Position numbers and translations under genes: made by a program. Shown here in pieces: positions 7,906 through 14,469 of a DNA stretch of 24,320 nt. Source of the DNA: Prevotella sp. UBA1705. GTDB lineage: Bacteria > Bacteroidota > Bacteroidia > Bacteroidales > Bacteroidaceae. The stretch is from NCBI GenBank assembly GCA_002317385.1, contig DCJH01000055.1, forward strand, positions 722 to 25,041, written 5' to 3'. The notes below the pieces were generated by a model. That model did no database searches, had not been told where the DNA came from, and saw only the letters and a program-made list of their open reading frames with translations. Every line of letters starts with the position of its first letter. Position 1 is the first letter of the stretch.

Positions 7906-8322
7906 CTACTCTTTTATATTTTTTTTGGATAGTTCATGATCGAGCCGATGAACCGTATAAACCTCGAGTATGGCGGCGAGGAGCAATAGCACCACCCACT
8001 TATTGAACACATAGTTCATATAGTCTAACGGATTGGAGAACAAGGGTCTGAAAAAGCCGTAGGCATGGTCGGCCATGAGGATTCCGGCCATGACAAAGAG
8101 CAGATCGGCAAGGCCCTGGATACGCTTCAGGCGCTTGATGGTGATGTCGCTTCCCTCATACGACTGCAGGAGCTGCATGGTGGTGAACATCAGCGCACCC
8201 AATATAAACACCCAGCAACATATCTGCTGCTGCCACATCAAGGCAAAACATCCGGCCCCGATAACCATCAAGGCACCTCCGGCAAGGAATAAAACGCTTT
8301 GCCACTTATTTAACTGTCTCAT
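7906..8322 (-). CDS. Small multi-pass membrane protein downstream of divIC
   Basis: This 138-residue protein starts with MRQLNKWQSVLFLAGGALM. An earlier in-frame start would give an Arg-rich leader lying wholly within divIC, so I prefer the ATG at 8322. About four hydrophobic segments are visible: LFLAGGALMVIGAGCFALMW, CCWVFILGALMFTTMQLL, LADLLFVMAGILMADHAYGF and VVLLLLAAILEVYTVH. The family is not named here. Its start overlaps the end of divIC by 17 bp, implying coupled expression, so an envelope role is plausible but unproven. The C-terminus is basic and Lys-rich. Confidence 0.75.
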   Translation of the reverse strand: MRQLNKWQSVLFLAGGALMVIGAGCFALMWQQQICCWVFILGALMFTTMQLLQSYEGSDITIKRLKRIQGLADLLFVMAGILMADHAYGFFRPLFSNPLDYMNYVFNKWVVLLLLAAILEVYTVHRLDHELSKKNIKE

Positions 8323-8665
8323 CAATTTCGTTTGATTTTGCCTGCGCGTCCTCCGCCACCTGCTGGTCAGTACTGAGCACATAGATGTCCTCATCGTCGG
8401 CTTTCATGAAGTAACGCTCCCTGGCGATCTTTTCAATAGTCTTCGGATCGCGCTGCAAGGCGTTGAGCTCTTTGGTCGACTTCTCGTTCTGAGCCTCATA
8501 TTTCTTGATTTCATCCTTCATCTGGCTGATCTGAAACTCATACTCTATGCGCTTCATGAAACTATTCTCATCGATAAATCCCACCACGGCAATGCCGACA
8601 ACCGAAGTTATCAGATACTTATTCCGTGCCAGAAAGCTCCACAAGAGTGATAGTCTGCTGCTCAT
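8306..8665 (-). CDS. FtsB/DivIC-type septum formation initiator protein
   Basis: This 119-residue protein has the bitopic cell-division layout: a short cytoplasmic N-terminus (MSSRLSLLWSFLARNKY), one membrane segment (LITSVVGIAVVGFI), then a predicted coiled coil (MKRIEYEFQISQMKDEIKKY onward). It ends with the conserved ARERYFMKADDEDIYVL block, as in FtsB/DivIC proteins that act with FtsL and FtsQ at the septum. An ATG 14 codons upstream is in frame but would overlap the promoter, so I use 8665. The acidic tail (VAEDAQAKSNEIDETVK) is dispensable-looking. The gene diverges from dnaX. Confidence 0.88.
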   Translation of the reverse strand: MSSRLSLLWSFLARNKYLITSVVGIAVVGFIDENSFMKRIEYEFQISQMKDEIKKYEAQNEKSTKELNALQRDPKTIEKIARERYFMKADDEDIYVLSTDQQVAEDAQAKSNEIDETVK

Positions 8666-8688
8666 AATCCGTTCTCTATAAACGTTTG

Positions 8689-8719
8689 CAAAGATAATGG
8701 AAATCACGCAAAGAGCAAA
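8689..8719 (-). promoter_or_regulatory. Promoter of the divIC operon
   Basis: On the minus strand TTTG (8719-8716), 19 bases, then TATCTTTG (8696-8689), an excellent match to the Bacteroidetes consensus. The -7 box ends 23 bases before the divIC ATG at 8665. Confidence 0.75.
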
Positions 8720-8737
8720 AGAAATTACAATTTTTGT

Positions 8738-8768
8738 TTTGCCCTTCCCTCAAATTGCACTATCTTTG
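8738..8768 (+). promoter_or_regulatory. Promoter of dnaX
   Basis: TTTG (8738-8741), 19 bases, then TATCTTTG (8761-8768). The dnaX ATG at 8796 is 27 bases downstream. It is back to back with the divIC promoter, with 18 bp between the two -33 boxes. Confidence 0.78.
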
Positions 8769-8795
8769 CAACAACAAACAATCTCAAAAGACATT

Positions 8796-10604
8796 ATGGA
8801 CAACTACATAGTATCGGCCAGGAAATACCGTCCGATGACGTTCAGTTCGGTCGTTGGGCAGGAGGCCTTGACCACAACGCTGAAGAATGCCGTCAGGAGT
8901 GGTAAGCTGGCCCATGCTTATCTCTTCTGCGGCCCGCGCGGAGTGGGTAAGACCACCTGTGCCCGCATATTCGCCAAGACCATCAACTGCGAGCATCCCA
9001 CACCCGACGGAGAGGCTTGCAACGAGTGCGACAGCTGCCGCTCGTTCAACGACGGGCGCTCGATGAACATCTTTGAGCTTGATGCTGCCAGCAACAACTC
9101 GGTGGAAAACATCAAGAGCCTCATGGAGCAGACACAGATTCCACCACAGACTGGCCGCTACAAAGTGTTCATCATCGACGAGGTGCACATGCTCTCCACA
9201 TCGGCTTTCAACGCTTTTCTGAAAACCCTGGAGGAGCCACCACAGCACGTCATCTTCATTCTCGCCACCACCGAGAAGCACAAAATACTCCCCACCATCC
9301 TCTCGCGCTGCCAGATCTACGACTTCGAGCGCATGACAGTGCCTAAGATTATCGACCACCTGAAGATGGTGGCCGACAAGGAAGGCATCGCCTACGAGGA
9401 GGAAGCCCTTAACGTTATTGCCGAGAAAGCCGACGGAGGCATGCGCGACGCACTCTCCATCTTCGACCAGGTGGCCAGTTTCTGCCAGGGCAACATCACC
9501 TTCCAGAAGGTGCTCGAAGACCTCAACGTGCTCAATGCGGAGCACTATTTCCGCATCATCGACCTCGCCTTGGACAACAAGGTGAGCGACATCATGCTCC
9601 TTCTGAATAGCATCATTGCCAAGGGTTTCGACGGAGGCAACCTCATTGTCGGCCTGGCCTCGCATGTTCGCAATGTGATGATGGCCCAGAATCCACAGAC
9701 ATTGCCCCTGTTAGAGGTGAGCGAACAGCAGCGACAGAAGTTTCAGGAGCAGGCCAAGAAGTGCCCCACGACCTTCCTCTACAAGGCTCTCCGCATCATG
9801 AACGAGTGCGACGTGAACTATCGCCAGAGCAGCAACAAGCGCCTTCTGGTAGAACTCACGCTCATCCGCGTGGCTCAAATCACACAGCCCGAGGATGCCG
9901 ACAGCGCCGGTGCGGGGCGTAGCCCTAAGTATTTGAAAATCCTGTTTAAGAACATCAAGACCGTTCAGCCCAAACCGGCATCGCAGGTAGCCGGGGCCGA
10001 ATCGACCGCCAACGGGCACGTGCAGCAGCAGGCGCCCACTCTCTCCACACCCCAACCCCAGACCGTCAGCGCCACAGCCTCTCCCACGCCAGTCCCGGCC
10101 ACCGCGCCGAAAGCCCCAGCCGGCCCACGCCTCAAGCTGAAAAGCCTCGGCACCACCTTCGGAAACCTTCGGGGACAGACTGCCAACGACTCTGAAATCA
10201 CCGACCTGAAGACGCAGGAGAAGCCTGTGCTCTCGGGCGCCAAACCGTTTACCGACGACGAACTGAGCATCCAATGGACCCTGATGTGTAACCGAATGCC
10301 ACAGCATTTGGTGGGCTTGGCGTCGCGCCTGAAGAACCTCACGCCCCGCATCAAAGACTATCCCAACATCGAGGTGGTGCTCGACAACGAGATACTACTC
10401 AGCCAGACCAACGAGATCAAGGGCAGCATCTGCGCCACCATGCGCAAGACCTTGGGCAACCCCCACATCAACCTCACGCTCACGTTGGCCGATATGGACT
10501 CGGCGCGCAAGGTGTTTACCAAGCGCGAAATCTTCGACGACCTGCGCCAGCGCAACCCTGCCATCGAAAAGTTGAGGCAGAGTCTTGGGCTGGAACTGGC
10601 CTAA
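8796..10604 (+). CDS. dnaX: DNA polymerase III subunit gamma/tau
   Basis: This 602-residue clamp-loader ATPase subunit loads the sliding clamp at the replication fork. The start MDNYIVSARKYRPMTF is used because the in-frame ATG 33 codons upstream lies before the promoter. Visible motifs are Walker A GPRGVGKT (46-53), four zinc-binding cysteines (C65, C75, C78, C81), Walker B DEVHML (128-133) and the arginine-finger SRC (170-172). The AAA+ and collar regions are followed by a Pro/Ala/Thr/Gln-rich linker (about residues 385-450) and a C-terminal domain ending DDLRQRNPAIEKLRQSLGLEL. I see no A-rich slippery sequence near the linker, so a gamma form made by frameshifting is not supported. Confidence 0.95.
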   Translation: MDNYIVSARKYRPMTFSSVVGQEALTTTLKNAVRSGKLAHAYLFCGPRGVGKTTCARIFAKTINCEHPTPDGEACNECDSCRSFNDGRSMNIFELDAASNNSVENIKSLMEQTQIPPQTGRYKVFIIDEVHMLSTSAFNAFLKTLEEPPQHVIFILATTEKHKILPTILSRCQIYDFERMTVPKIIDHLKMVADKEGIAYEEEALNVIAEKADGGMRDALSIFDQVASFCQGNITFQKVLEDLNVLNAEHYFRIIDLALDNKVSDIMLLLNSIIAKGFDGGNLIVGLASHVRNVMMAQNPQTLPLLEVSEQQRQKFQEQAKKCPTTFLYKALRIMNECDVNYRQSSNKRLLVELTLIRVAQITQPEDADSAGAGRSPKYLKILFKNIKTVQPKPASQVAGAESTANGHVQQQAPTLSTPQPQTVSATASPTPVPATAPKAPAGPRLKLKSLGTTFGNLRGQTANDSEITDLKTQEKPVLSGAKPFTDDELSIQWTLMCNRMPQHLVGLASRLKNLTPRIKDYPNIEVVLDNEILLSQTNEIKGSICATMRKTLGNPHINLTLTLADMDSARKVFTKREIFDDLRQRNPAIEKLRQSLGLELA

Positions 10605-10627
10605 GTCTTTCCTCCCCCACATCCCAT

Positions 10628-10663
10628 AGCCCTGCGCGTCCTACCCGATGCATGGGGCTTTTT
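10628..10663 (+). terminator. Possible intrinsic terminator after dnaX
   Basis: AGCCC at 10628-10632 can pair with GGGCT at 10655-10659, followed by a run of T. The loop is long (22 bases) with little inner pairing, so the hairpin is modest. It is 24 bp after the dnaX stop. Confidence 0.35.
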
Positions 10664-10717
10664 CTTTGCAGCCAGTGTGTCTTCTGCATTGATTGTCTGC
10701 AAGATGGCTATGCAGGG

Positions 10718-10746
10718 GTGCGGACATGCACGGGGCATGTCCCTAC
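10718..10746. repeat. 29-bp palindromic repeat, copy 1
   Basis: This begins GTGCGGACATGCAC and ends GGGGCATGTCCCTAC, and is partly self-complementary around the GGACATG and CATGTCC blocks. It closely matches both arms of the element at 23755-23890 (for example GTGCGGGCATGCAC...CATGCCCCTAC). Only one arm is evident here. Confidence 0.7.
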
Positions 10747-10920
10747 AATGCCATCGCTCTGATTTCATCAAAAATACCCGATGAAATAATTTTATTATCC
10801 TCATTTTCTTGCCTTGTCATAGCTCACTGACCAGCATCTCATCGGCAATTTCGTGAAAAACAGCCTTATTTTATCTTCCTCTGTATCAACATCTTGTAAT
10901 AACTTGACAAAAACGGCATC

Positions 10921-10954
10921 GCGATTACTACCTTTTCGCCTCACGATTACTACC
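10921..10954 (-). repeat. 34-bp copy of the GGTAGTAATC repeat
   Basis: On the minus strand this is one complete 22-bp unit (GGTAGTAATCGTGAGGCGAAAA) minus its boundaries plus the start of the next (GGTAGTAATCGC). By eye it is identical over 34 bp to 23624-23657, in opposite orientation. Confidence 0.75.
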
Positions 10955-11184
10955 GAATGGCACTGCCATCTCGGCCCATTCCTCCATCATTTTCCACCTT
11001 ATAGAAATCCGATAAGGGCTTCATTGCACCCTCACCTTCAACTTTTCCTCTCCCAAATCTTACTTTTCGGCCTCAATTTCACGGCTTCATCTTATTTTCG
11101 TCTCCTCCATTTCTATGAAATACTATTGAATTATCACAACAGCATAAATAGGTATGCCAATGCTTAACAAGCCTCAATCTTTAA

Positions 11185-11600
11185 TTTTTAACAACGGATT
11201 TCGCAGAAGAAACGGAACCATTCGACGTATTTCGATTTCACGGAGGGCCGCCCAGCGGCCCGCGGATGAAACGGAAACAGCCCACCGAGGCACACAGATG
11301 ACTGGTTTATCTCACACAGACAGCACAGACTTTCACAGAGAAAAGGGGGGGCGATATACTTGTCTGATGAATTCGTTGAATAGGTGAAATTCGTAGTATT
11401 TACGACAAATCATTGCTTCTCATTGTTATCATCTGTGGTTAATATTCCCCAAGTCTCATTCCTGAAGCTATATTCTCTAAATAATAATGGTATAGTCTGG
11501 TGGGCAGTTTCTGTTGAATCCGAGGGCCGCTGGGCGGCCATTCGTGAAATCGAAATACGCCGAAGAGTTCCGTTTCTTCCGTGAAATCCGTTGTGAAAAA
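11185..11600 (+). mobile_element. 416-bp palindromic-arm element, copy A (MITE-like, non-coding)
   Basis: Two arms of 102 bp (11185-11286 and 11499-11600) are imperfect inverted repeats. Each begins at its outer edge with TTTTT(A/C)ACAACGGATTTC. Each contains a compact hairpin of the form GGCCGC-CCA-GCGGCC and ends at its inner edge with GCCCACC. The 212-bp core (11287-11498) has several CACAGA hexamers and no credible gene. Short open frames exist in both arms and in both directions, but they are a by-product of the palindrome. No transposase is present. The element ends about 160 bp before the amidase gene. The near-identical copy B lies beyond that gene with its core inverted. The mobility label is inferred from the arm structure and copy number. 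Confidence 0.75.
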
Positions 11601-11690
11601 GAAACCGTGTTAGTGTTCCACCTGCGAAATCCGTTATTAAAAACAAGAGGCGCTTAGGGTTTCACCCAGAAATTCCGCTGTTAAATTCTC
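11601..11690. repeat. Two further degenerate copies of the element's outer end
   Basis: Immediately outside element A, the outer-end sequence recurs twice in the same orientation as its right arm: CGAAATCCGTTATTAAAAA at 11625-11643 and the more diverged GAAATTCCGCTGTTAAATT at 11669-11687. Together with the true end at about 11582-11600 this makes three ends spaced roughly 43 bp apart. They lie just upstream of the amidase promoter. Confidence 0.6.
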
Positions 11691-11699
11691 CCCCATTCC

Positions 11700-11730
11700 C
11701 TTGTCATTTCTACAAAATCGTGTATATTTG
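11700..11730 (+). promoter_or_regulatory. Promoter of the secreted amidase gene
   Basis: CTTG (11700-11703), 19 bases, then TATATTTG (11723-11730). The ATG at 11761 is 30 bases downstream. The promoter lies inside the segment bracketed by the two inverted elements. Confidence 0.68.
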
Positions 11731-11760
11731 CAAAATTATTAACTAAGATTTGTTTCCTCT

Positions 11761-12978
11761 ATGAACCACACCAAGATTCTCCTGACCATAGCCCTGCTGT
11801 TGGGCGTGACCACTGCCCGTCCCTGTACCACCGCCGTTATCTCTGGCAAGGCCACGGCCGACGGTCGTAGCATGATATGGAAACTGCGCGACTCCGACAC
11901 CTTCGACAACAGCATGCGCTATTTCACCGACGGCCGTTATGCCTATCTCGGGCTCGTCGATTCCAACGACCTGAAGGGAGAAAGCGTGTGGGGTGGCTCC
12001 AATGCCGCAGGCTTTGCCATCATGAACAGCGCCTCGTTCAATGTGAACGAGAACGACTCCTCGGCGCTGAAAGACCAGGAGGGTCACTTCATGAAACTGG
12101 CGCTGCAGACCTGTGTCACGCTCGACGACTTCGAGGCACTGCTCCGCTCCACGCCCAAGCCTATGGGCCTCGCCGCCCATTTCGGCGTGATCGATGCCAA
12201 GGGAGGTGCCGCCTTCTACGAGGTGAACAACTACACTTGGACCAAGTTTGATGCCAACGAGGCGCCGCAGGGCTACGTGCTGCGCACCAACTACTCGCAG
12301 ACGGGCACGCCCGACGTGGGCTACGGCTTCATCCGGCGGCAGACTGCCGAGAAGCTCTTTGCCGAAACGCCTGCCGGACAGCTCTCGCCGAGAATGATTA
12401 TGCAGGATTTTTCGCGGTGCTTCTACCACCCCGTGTTCGGCGTGGACCACCGCAAGCGCTATGAGCAAGGCCGCTACGAGTCGCCGTTCATGCCCTCCGA
12501 CGACCTCATCACGCGTCAGGGTTCGTCGTCGTGCATCGCCATCCAGGGCGTGAAACAGGGTCAGCCAGCCGACATGAATACAGTCTGGGTGCAGGTGGGC
12601 TTCCCCGAGACCTGCCTCACGCTACCCCTCTGGGTGCGCGGCGGACAGGATATCCCGAGCGTGCTGCGCTACGACGCGCAACTGAAAAACAGTCAGCTCA
12701 ACGCCTATGCCCGTGCCTGGAAAGACGAGGCCTACCCCATCGGCCGCTCCGACGGCTATCATTATCTCAAGATGACGGTGCTGGTGAACGAGAACCACAC
12801 GGGCATCCTTCAGAAGATAGAGCAGGCCGAGAACGACATCTTCCTCCAGACAGCTCAGCACGAGGCTCAGTGGACGAAGAAAGCCCCTGCCCAGCGCGAC
12901 ATCCTCAAATACTACGACTGGCTCAACGGGGAGGTCACCCGCTTCTATTCGGCCAATATGCCGGCTACGGGGAAATAG
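11761..12978 (+). CDS. Secreted Ntn-hydrolase-type amidase/acyltransferase (linear amide C-N hydrolase/C45-like)
   Basis: This 405-residue protein has an N-terminal signal peptide (MNHTKILLTIALLLGVTTA) followed directly by RPCTTAVISGKATADGR. A Cys (C22) placed just after the signal and followed by TTAV is the expected N-terminal nucleophile of cysteine Ntn-hydrolases. That fold includes penicillin-V acylases, bile-salt hydrolases and acyl-CoA:6-APA acyltransferase-like proteins. The WKLRDSD, VWGGSNAAGFAIMNSASF and YVLRTNYSQTG blocks fit this fold. Its substrate (an N-acyl amide or a peptide) is not determined. Cleavage after Pro21 would expose the nucleophile; whether signal peptidase or autoprocessing does this is unclear. 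The gene stands alone between the two inverted elements, with its own promoter. Confidence 0.8.
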   Translation: MNHTKILLTIALLLGVTTARPCTTAVISGKATADGRSMIWKLRDSDTFDNSMRYFTDGRYAYLGLVDSNDLKGESVWGGSNAAGFAIMNSASFNVNENDSSALKDQEGHFMKLALQTCVTLDDFEALLRSTPKPMGLAAHFGVIDAKGGAAFYEVNNYTWTKFDANEAPQGYVLRTNYSQTGTPDVGYGFIRRQTAEKLFAETPAGQLSPRMIMQDFSRCFYHPVFGVDHRKRYEQGRYESPFMPSDDLITRQGSSSCIAIQGVKQGQPADMNTVWVQVGFPETCLTLPLWVRGGQDIPSVLRYDAQLKNSQLNAYARAWKDEAYPIGRSDGYHYLKMTVLVNENHTGILQKIEQAENDIFLQTAQHEAQWTKKAPAQRDILKYYDWLNGEVTRFYSANMPATGK

Positions 12979-13065
12979 TCCTTTCCCTGCGGGCACTATG
13001 AATTGTCATGGCTTGCTCGCAGGGAACATGGATGGAATCCTCTTTCTAACATCGAATGTTTCTTA

Positions 13066-13480
13066 TTTTTAACAACGGATTTCACAGAAAAAACGGAACC
13101 ATCCGGCGTATTTTGATTGCACTGAGGGCCGCTCAGCGACCTGCGGATTGAACGGAAACAGCGCACCAGACTATACCATTATTATAAAGAGAATATAGCT
13201 TCAGGAATAAGGTTTGGGGAATATTAACCACAGATGAAAACAATGAGAGGCAATGATTTGTAGCAAATACTGCGAATTTCACTTATTCAACGAATTCATC
13301 AGACAAGTAAATCGCCCCCCTTTTCTCTGTGAAAGTCTATGCCGTCTGTGTGAGATAAACCAGTCATCTGTGTGCCTCGGTGGGCTGTTTCCGTTGAATC
13401 CGAGGGCCGCTGGGCGGCCCTCCGTGCAATCGAACTGTGCCGCATGGTTCCGATTCTTCCGTGAAATCCGTTGTTAAAAA
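13066..13480 (-). mobile_element. 415-bp palindromic-arm element, copy B (core inverted relative to copy A)
   Basis: The arms are 13066-13167 and 13379-13480, 102 bp each, with the same outer TTTTTAACAACGGATTTC and inner GC(C/G)CACC ends as copy A. The 211-bp core (13168-13378) is the reverse complement of the copy A core. By eye there are about 15 differences in 212 positions, one of them a one-base change in a G run. The hairpin in the left arm is partly degraded (GGGCCGC-TCA-GCGACCT) and the right one intact. A 74-codon frame from 13253 crosses core and arm and is not taken as a gene. Copy B starts 87 bp after the amidase stop. Together with short flanks it accounts for the gene-free stretch 12979-13539. 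Confidence 0.75.
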
Positions 13481-13539
13481 TAAAAAGACCTTCTTGTATT
13501 ACCCCGAGACAGCACTATAAAAACAAAGCTACTTCCTTG

Positions 13540-14142
13540 TCACAACGAGCAGAAGAAGGTGACAAGAAACGGCACCGAGAAATCGGTCAGCGCCCCATGA
13601 AACAGCGAAAGCACCACATACTCCTCACCCGAACTACGGGTGATGATAGGCAATGTGGTGTCCATGGTGGTCGCGCCGCCCGAGGTGATGGGCGCCATAG
13701 GGCCGAGAAATCTGGCCATCAATGGGGCCAAAAGCAGCGTGGCCACCTCGCGGATGATGTTGGCCAGCAGGGCTATGGTGCCCAATTCGGCACCACGATA
13801 CTGCGTGATGAATATGCTCGACAGCGAATAGTAGCCCATGCCCGAGCCAATGGCTATGCAGTCGGCCAGCCGTCGGCCATCGAGCATGAGGCTGGCCAGT
13901 GCACTTCCGCCCAGCGTTCCGAGGATGGTGAGGATGGGAAGCACCATCATGCGACGGTCGAGCGTGCGAAATTTGGTGAGAATCTCGCTGTCGTTGCCTA
14001 TTGAGATGCCCACGCAGCACATCAGGGCGCATAGCGCATAGAAGTCGATGTTGCCCTCGGTGGCCTCCACCGGGATGATGTCGGTCACGCCAAAAAGGAT
14101 TCCCAGGGCGAAGAATCCCACGATAATCAAGCTCCCTTTCAT
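13540..14142 (-). CDS. LysO-family exporter, C-terminal half
   Basis: This 200-residue membrane protein begins MKGSLIIVGFFALGILFGV. It corresponds to the second half of the LysO (YbjE, DUF340) lysine exporter. It has the conserved GSGMGYYSLSSIFIT block and the SGGATTMDTTLPIITRSSG block seen in the E. coli protein as GASGFGWYSLSGI-like and GATSMDFTLPVL. About six hydrophobic segments are present. An upstream in-frame ATG adds 15 residues, but the ATG at 14142 overlaps the stop of the N-terminal-half gene (ATGA), which decides the start. The two polypeptides presumably assemble. Export of lysine is known for the E. coli member; the substrate here is inferred. Confidence 0.85.
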   Translation of the reverse strand: MKGSLIIVGFFALGILFGVTDIIPVEATEGNIDFYALCALMCCVGISIGNDSEILTKFRTLDRRMMVLPILTILGTLGGSALASLMLDGRRLADCIAIGSGMGYYSLSSIFITQYRGAELGTIALLANIIREVATLLLAPLMARFLGPMAPITSGGATTMDTTLPIITRSSGEEYVVLSLFHGALTDFSVPFLVTFFCSL

Positions 14143-14417
14143 AGCTCCGACGCGCGTTTGCACATGATAAGTTTCCACAACAACCATGCCAGCAGCAGAC
14201 TCCCGGCCAGTGAAAAGGCCGAGAGCACCAGGGCTTCGATGCCCAAGGTGGCCAGTCCCTCGATGATTCGGCGGTTGTGTCCCACCTGCAATCCTAAAAG
14301 GAACAGCAGCAACCAGATGAGCACGGTGATGGCAGGCTGTAGTCCACGCACCCTCCTGCCGCGTAGCAAGCGACCGAAGAGGATGCCGAAGACCATGACC
14401 AAGATTACTTTGAGCAT
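14139..14417 (-). CDS. LysO-family exporter, N-terminal half
   Basis: This 92-residue protein has three hydrophobic segments: LKVILVMVFGILFGRLL, ITVLIWLLLFLLGLQVG and EALVLSAFSLAGSLLLAWLLW. The central LLLFLLGLQVGHN resembles the LILFFMGISL region of LysO. It is encoded directly before the C-terminal half with a 4-bp ATGA overlap, so the pair matches the two-gene form of the exporter. It lies 52 bp after the PatB/MalY gene, suggesting membership of the same operon. Confidence 0.8.
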   Translation of the reverse strand: MLKVILVMVFGILFGRLLRGRRVRGLQPAITVLIWLLLFLLGLQVGHNRRIIEGLATLGIEALVLSAFSLAGSLLLAWLLWKLIMCKRASEL

Positions 14418-14469
14418 TGCTTTGAAAGAGAGAGTCTATCGATGAAAAACGTTTGTCGGTCTGCGCGCC

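Larger units (their letters stand above)
10605..11184. other. 580-bp gene-free stretch after dnaX
   Basis: I see no convincing gene here. It holds the possible dnaX terminator, a copy of the 29-bp palindromic repeat (10718-10746) and a copy of the GGTAGTAATC repeat (10921-10954). From about 10950 to 11120 the plus strand is pyrimidine-rich and G-poor. An open frame of 104 codons from 10853 runs through the repeat and has no family resemblance. On the minus strand, 10804-10920 reads like protein (VKLLQDVDTEEDKIRLFF) but lacks a start and a proper upstream frame; it may be a gene remnant. Confidence 0.5.

Noticed and set aside
9900..10130. Programmed frameshift producing a short gamma form of DnaX
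   Set aside because: No A-rich slippery heptamer with a following hairpin was seen in or before the linker.
10853..11167. 104-residue open frame after dnaX
   Set aside because: It runs through the GGTAGTAATC repeat and a pyrimidine-rich stretch, has biased Leu/Ser/His content, and resembles no family.
11154..11646. Small proteins of 77 and 78 residues on opposite strands sharing NG-x-x-RRNGT(I/L)RRISIS
   Set aside because: Both are read from the inverted arms of element A, so the shared peptide is a mirror effect of the palindrome. No start context, family or codon pattern supports them.
13253..13477. 74-residue open frame in element B
   Set aside because: It spans core and arm of a non-coding repeat. 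The equivalent frame is not preserved in copy A.
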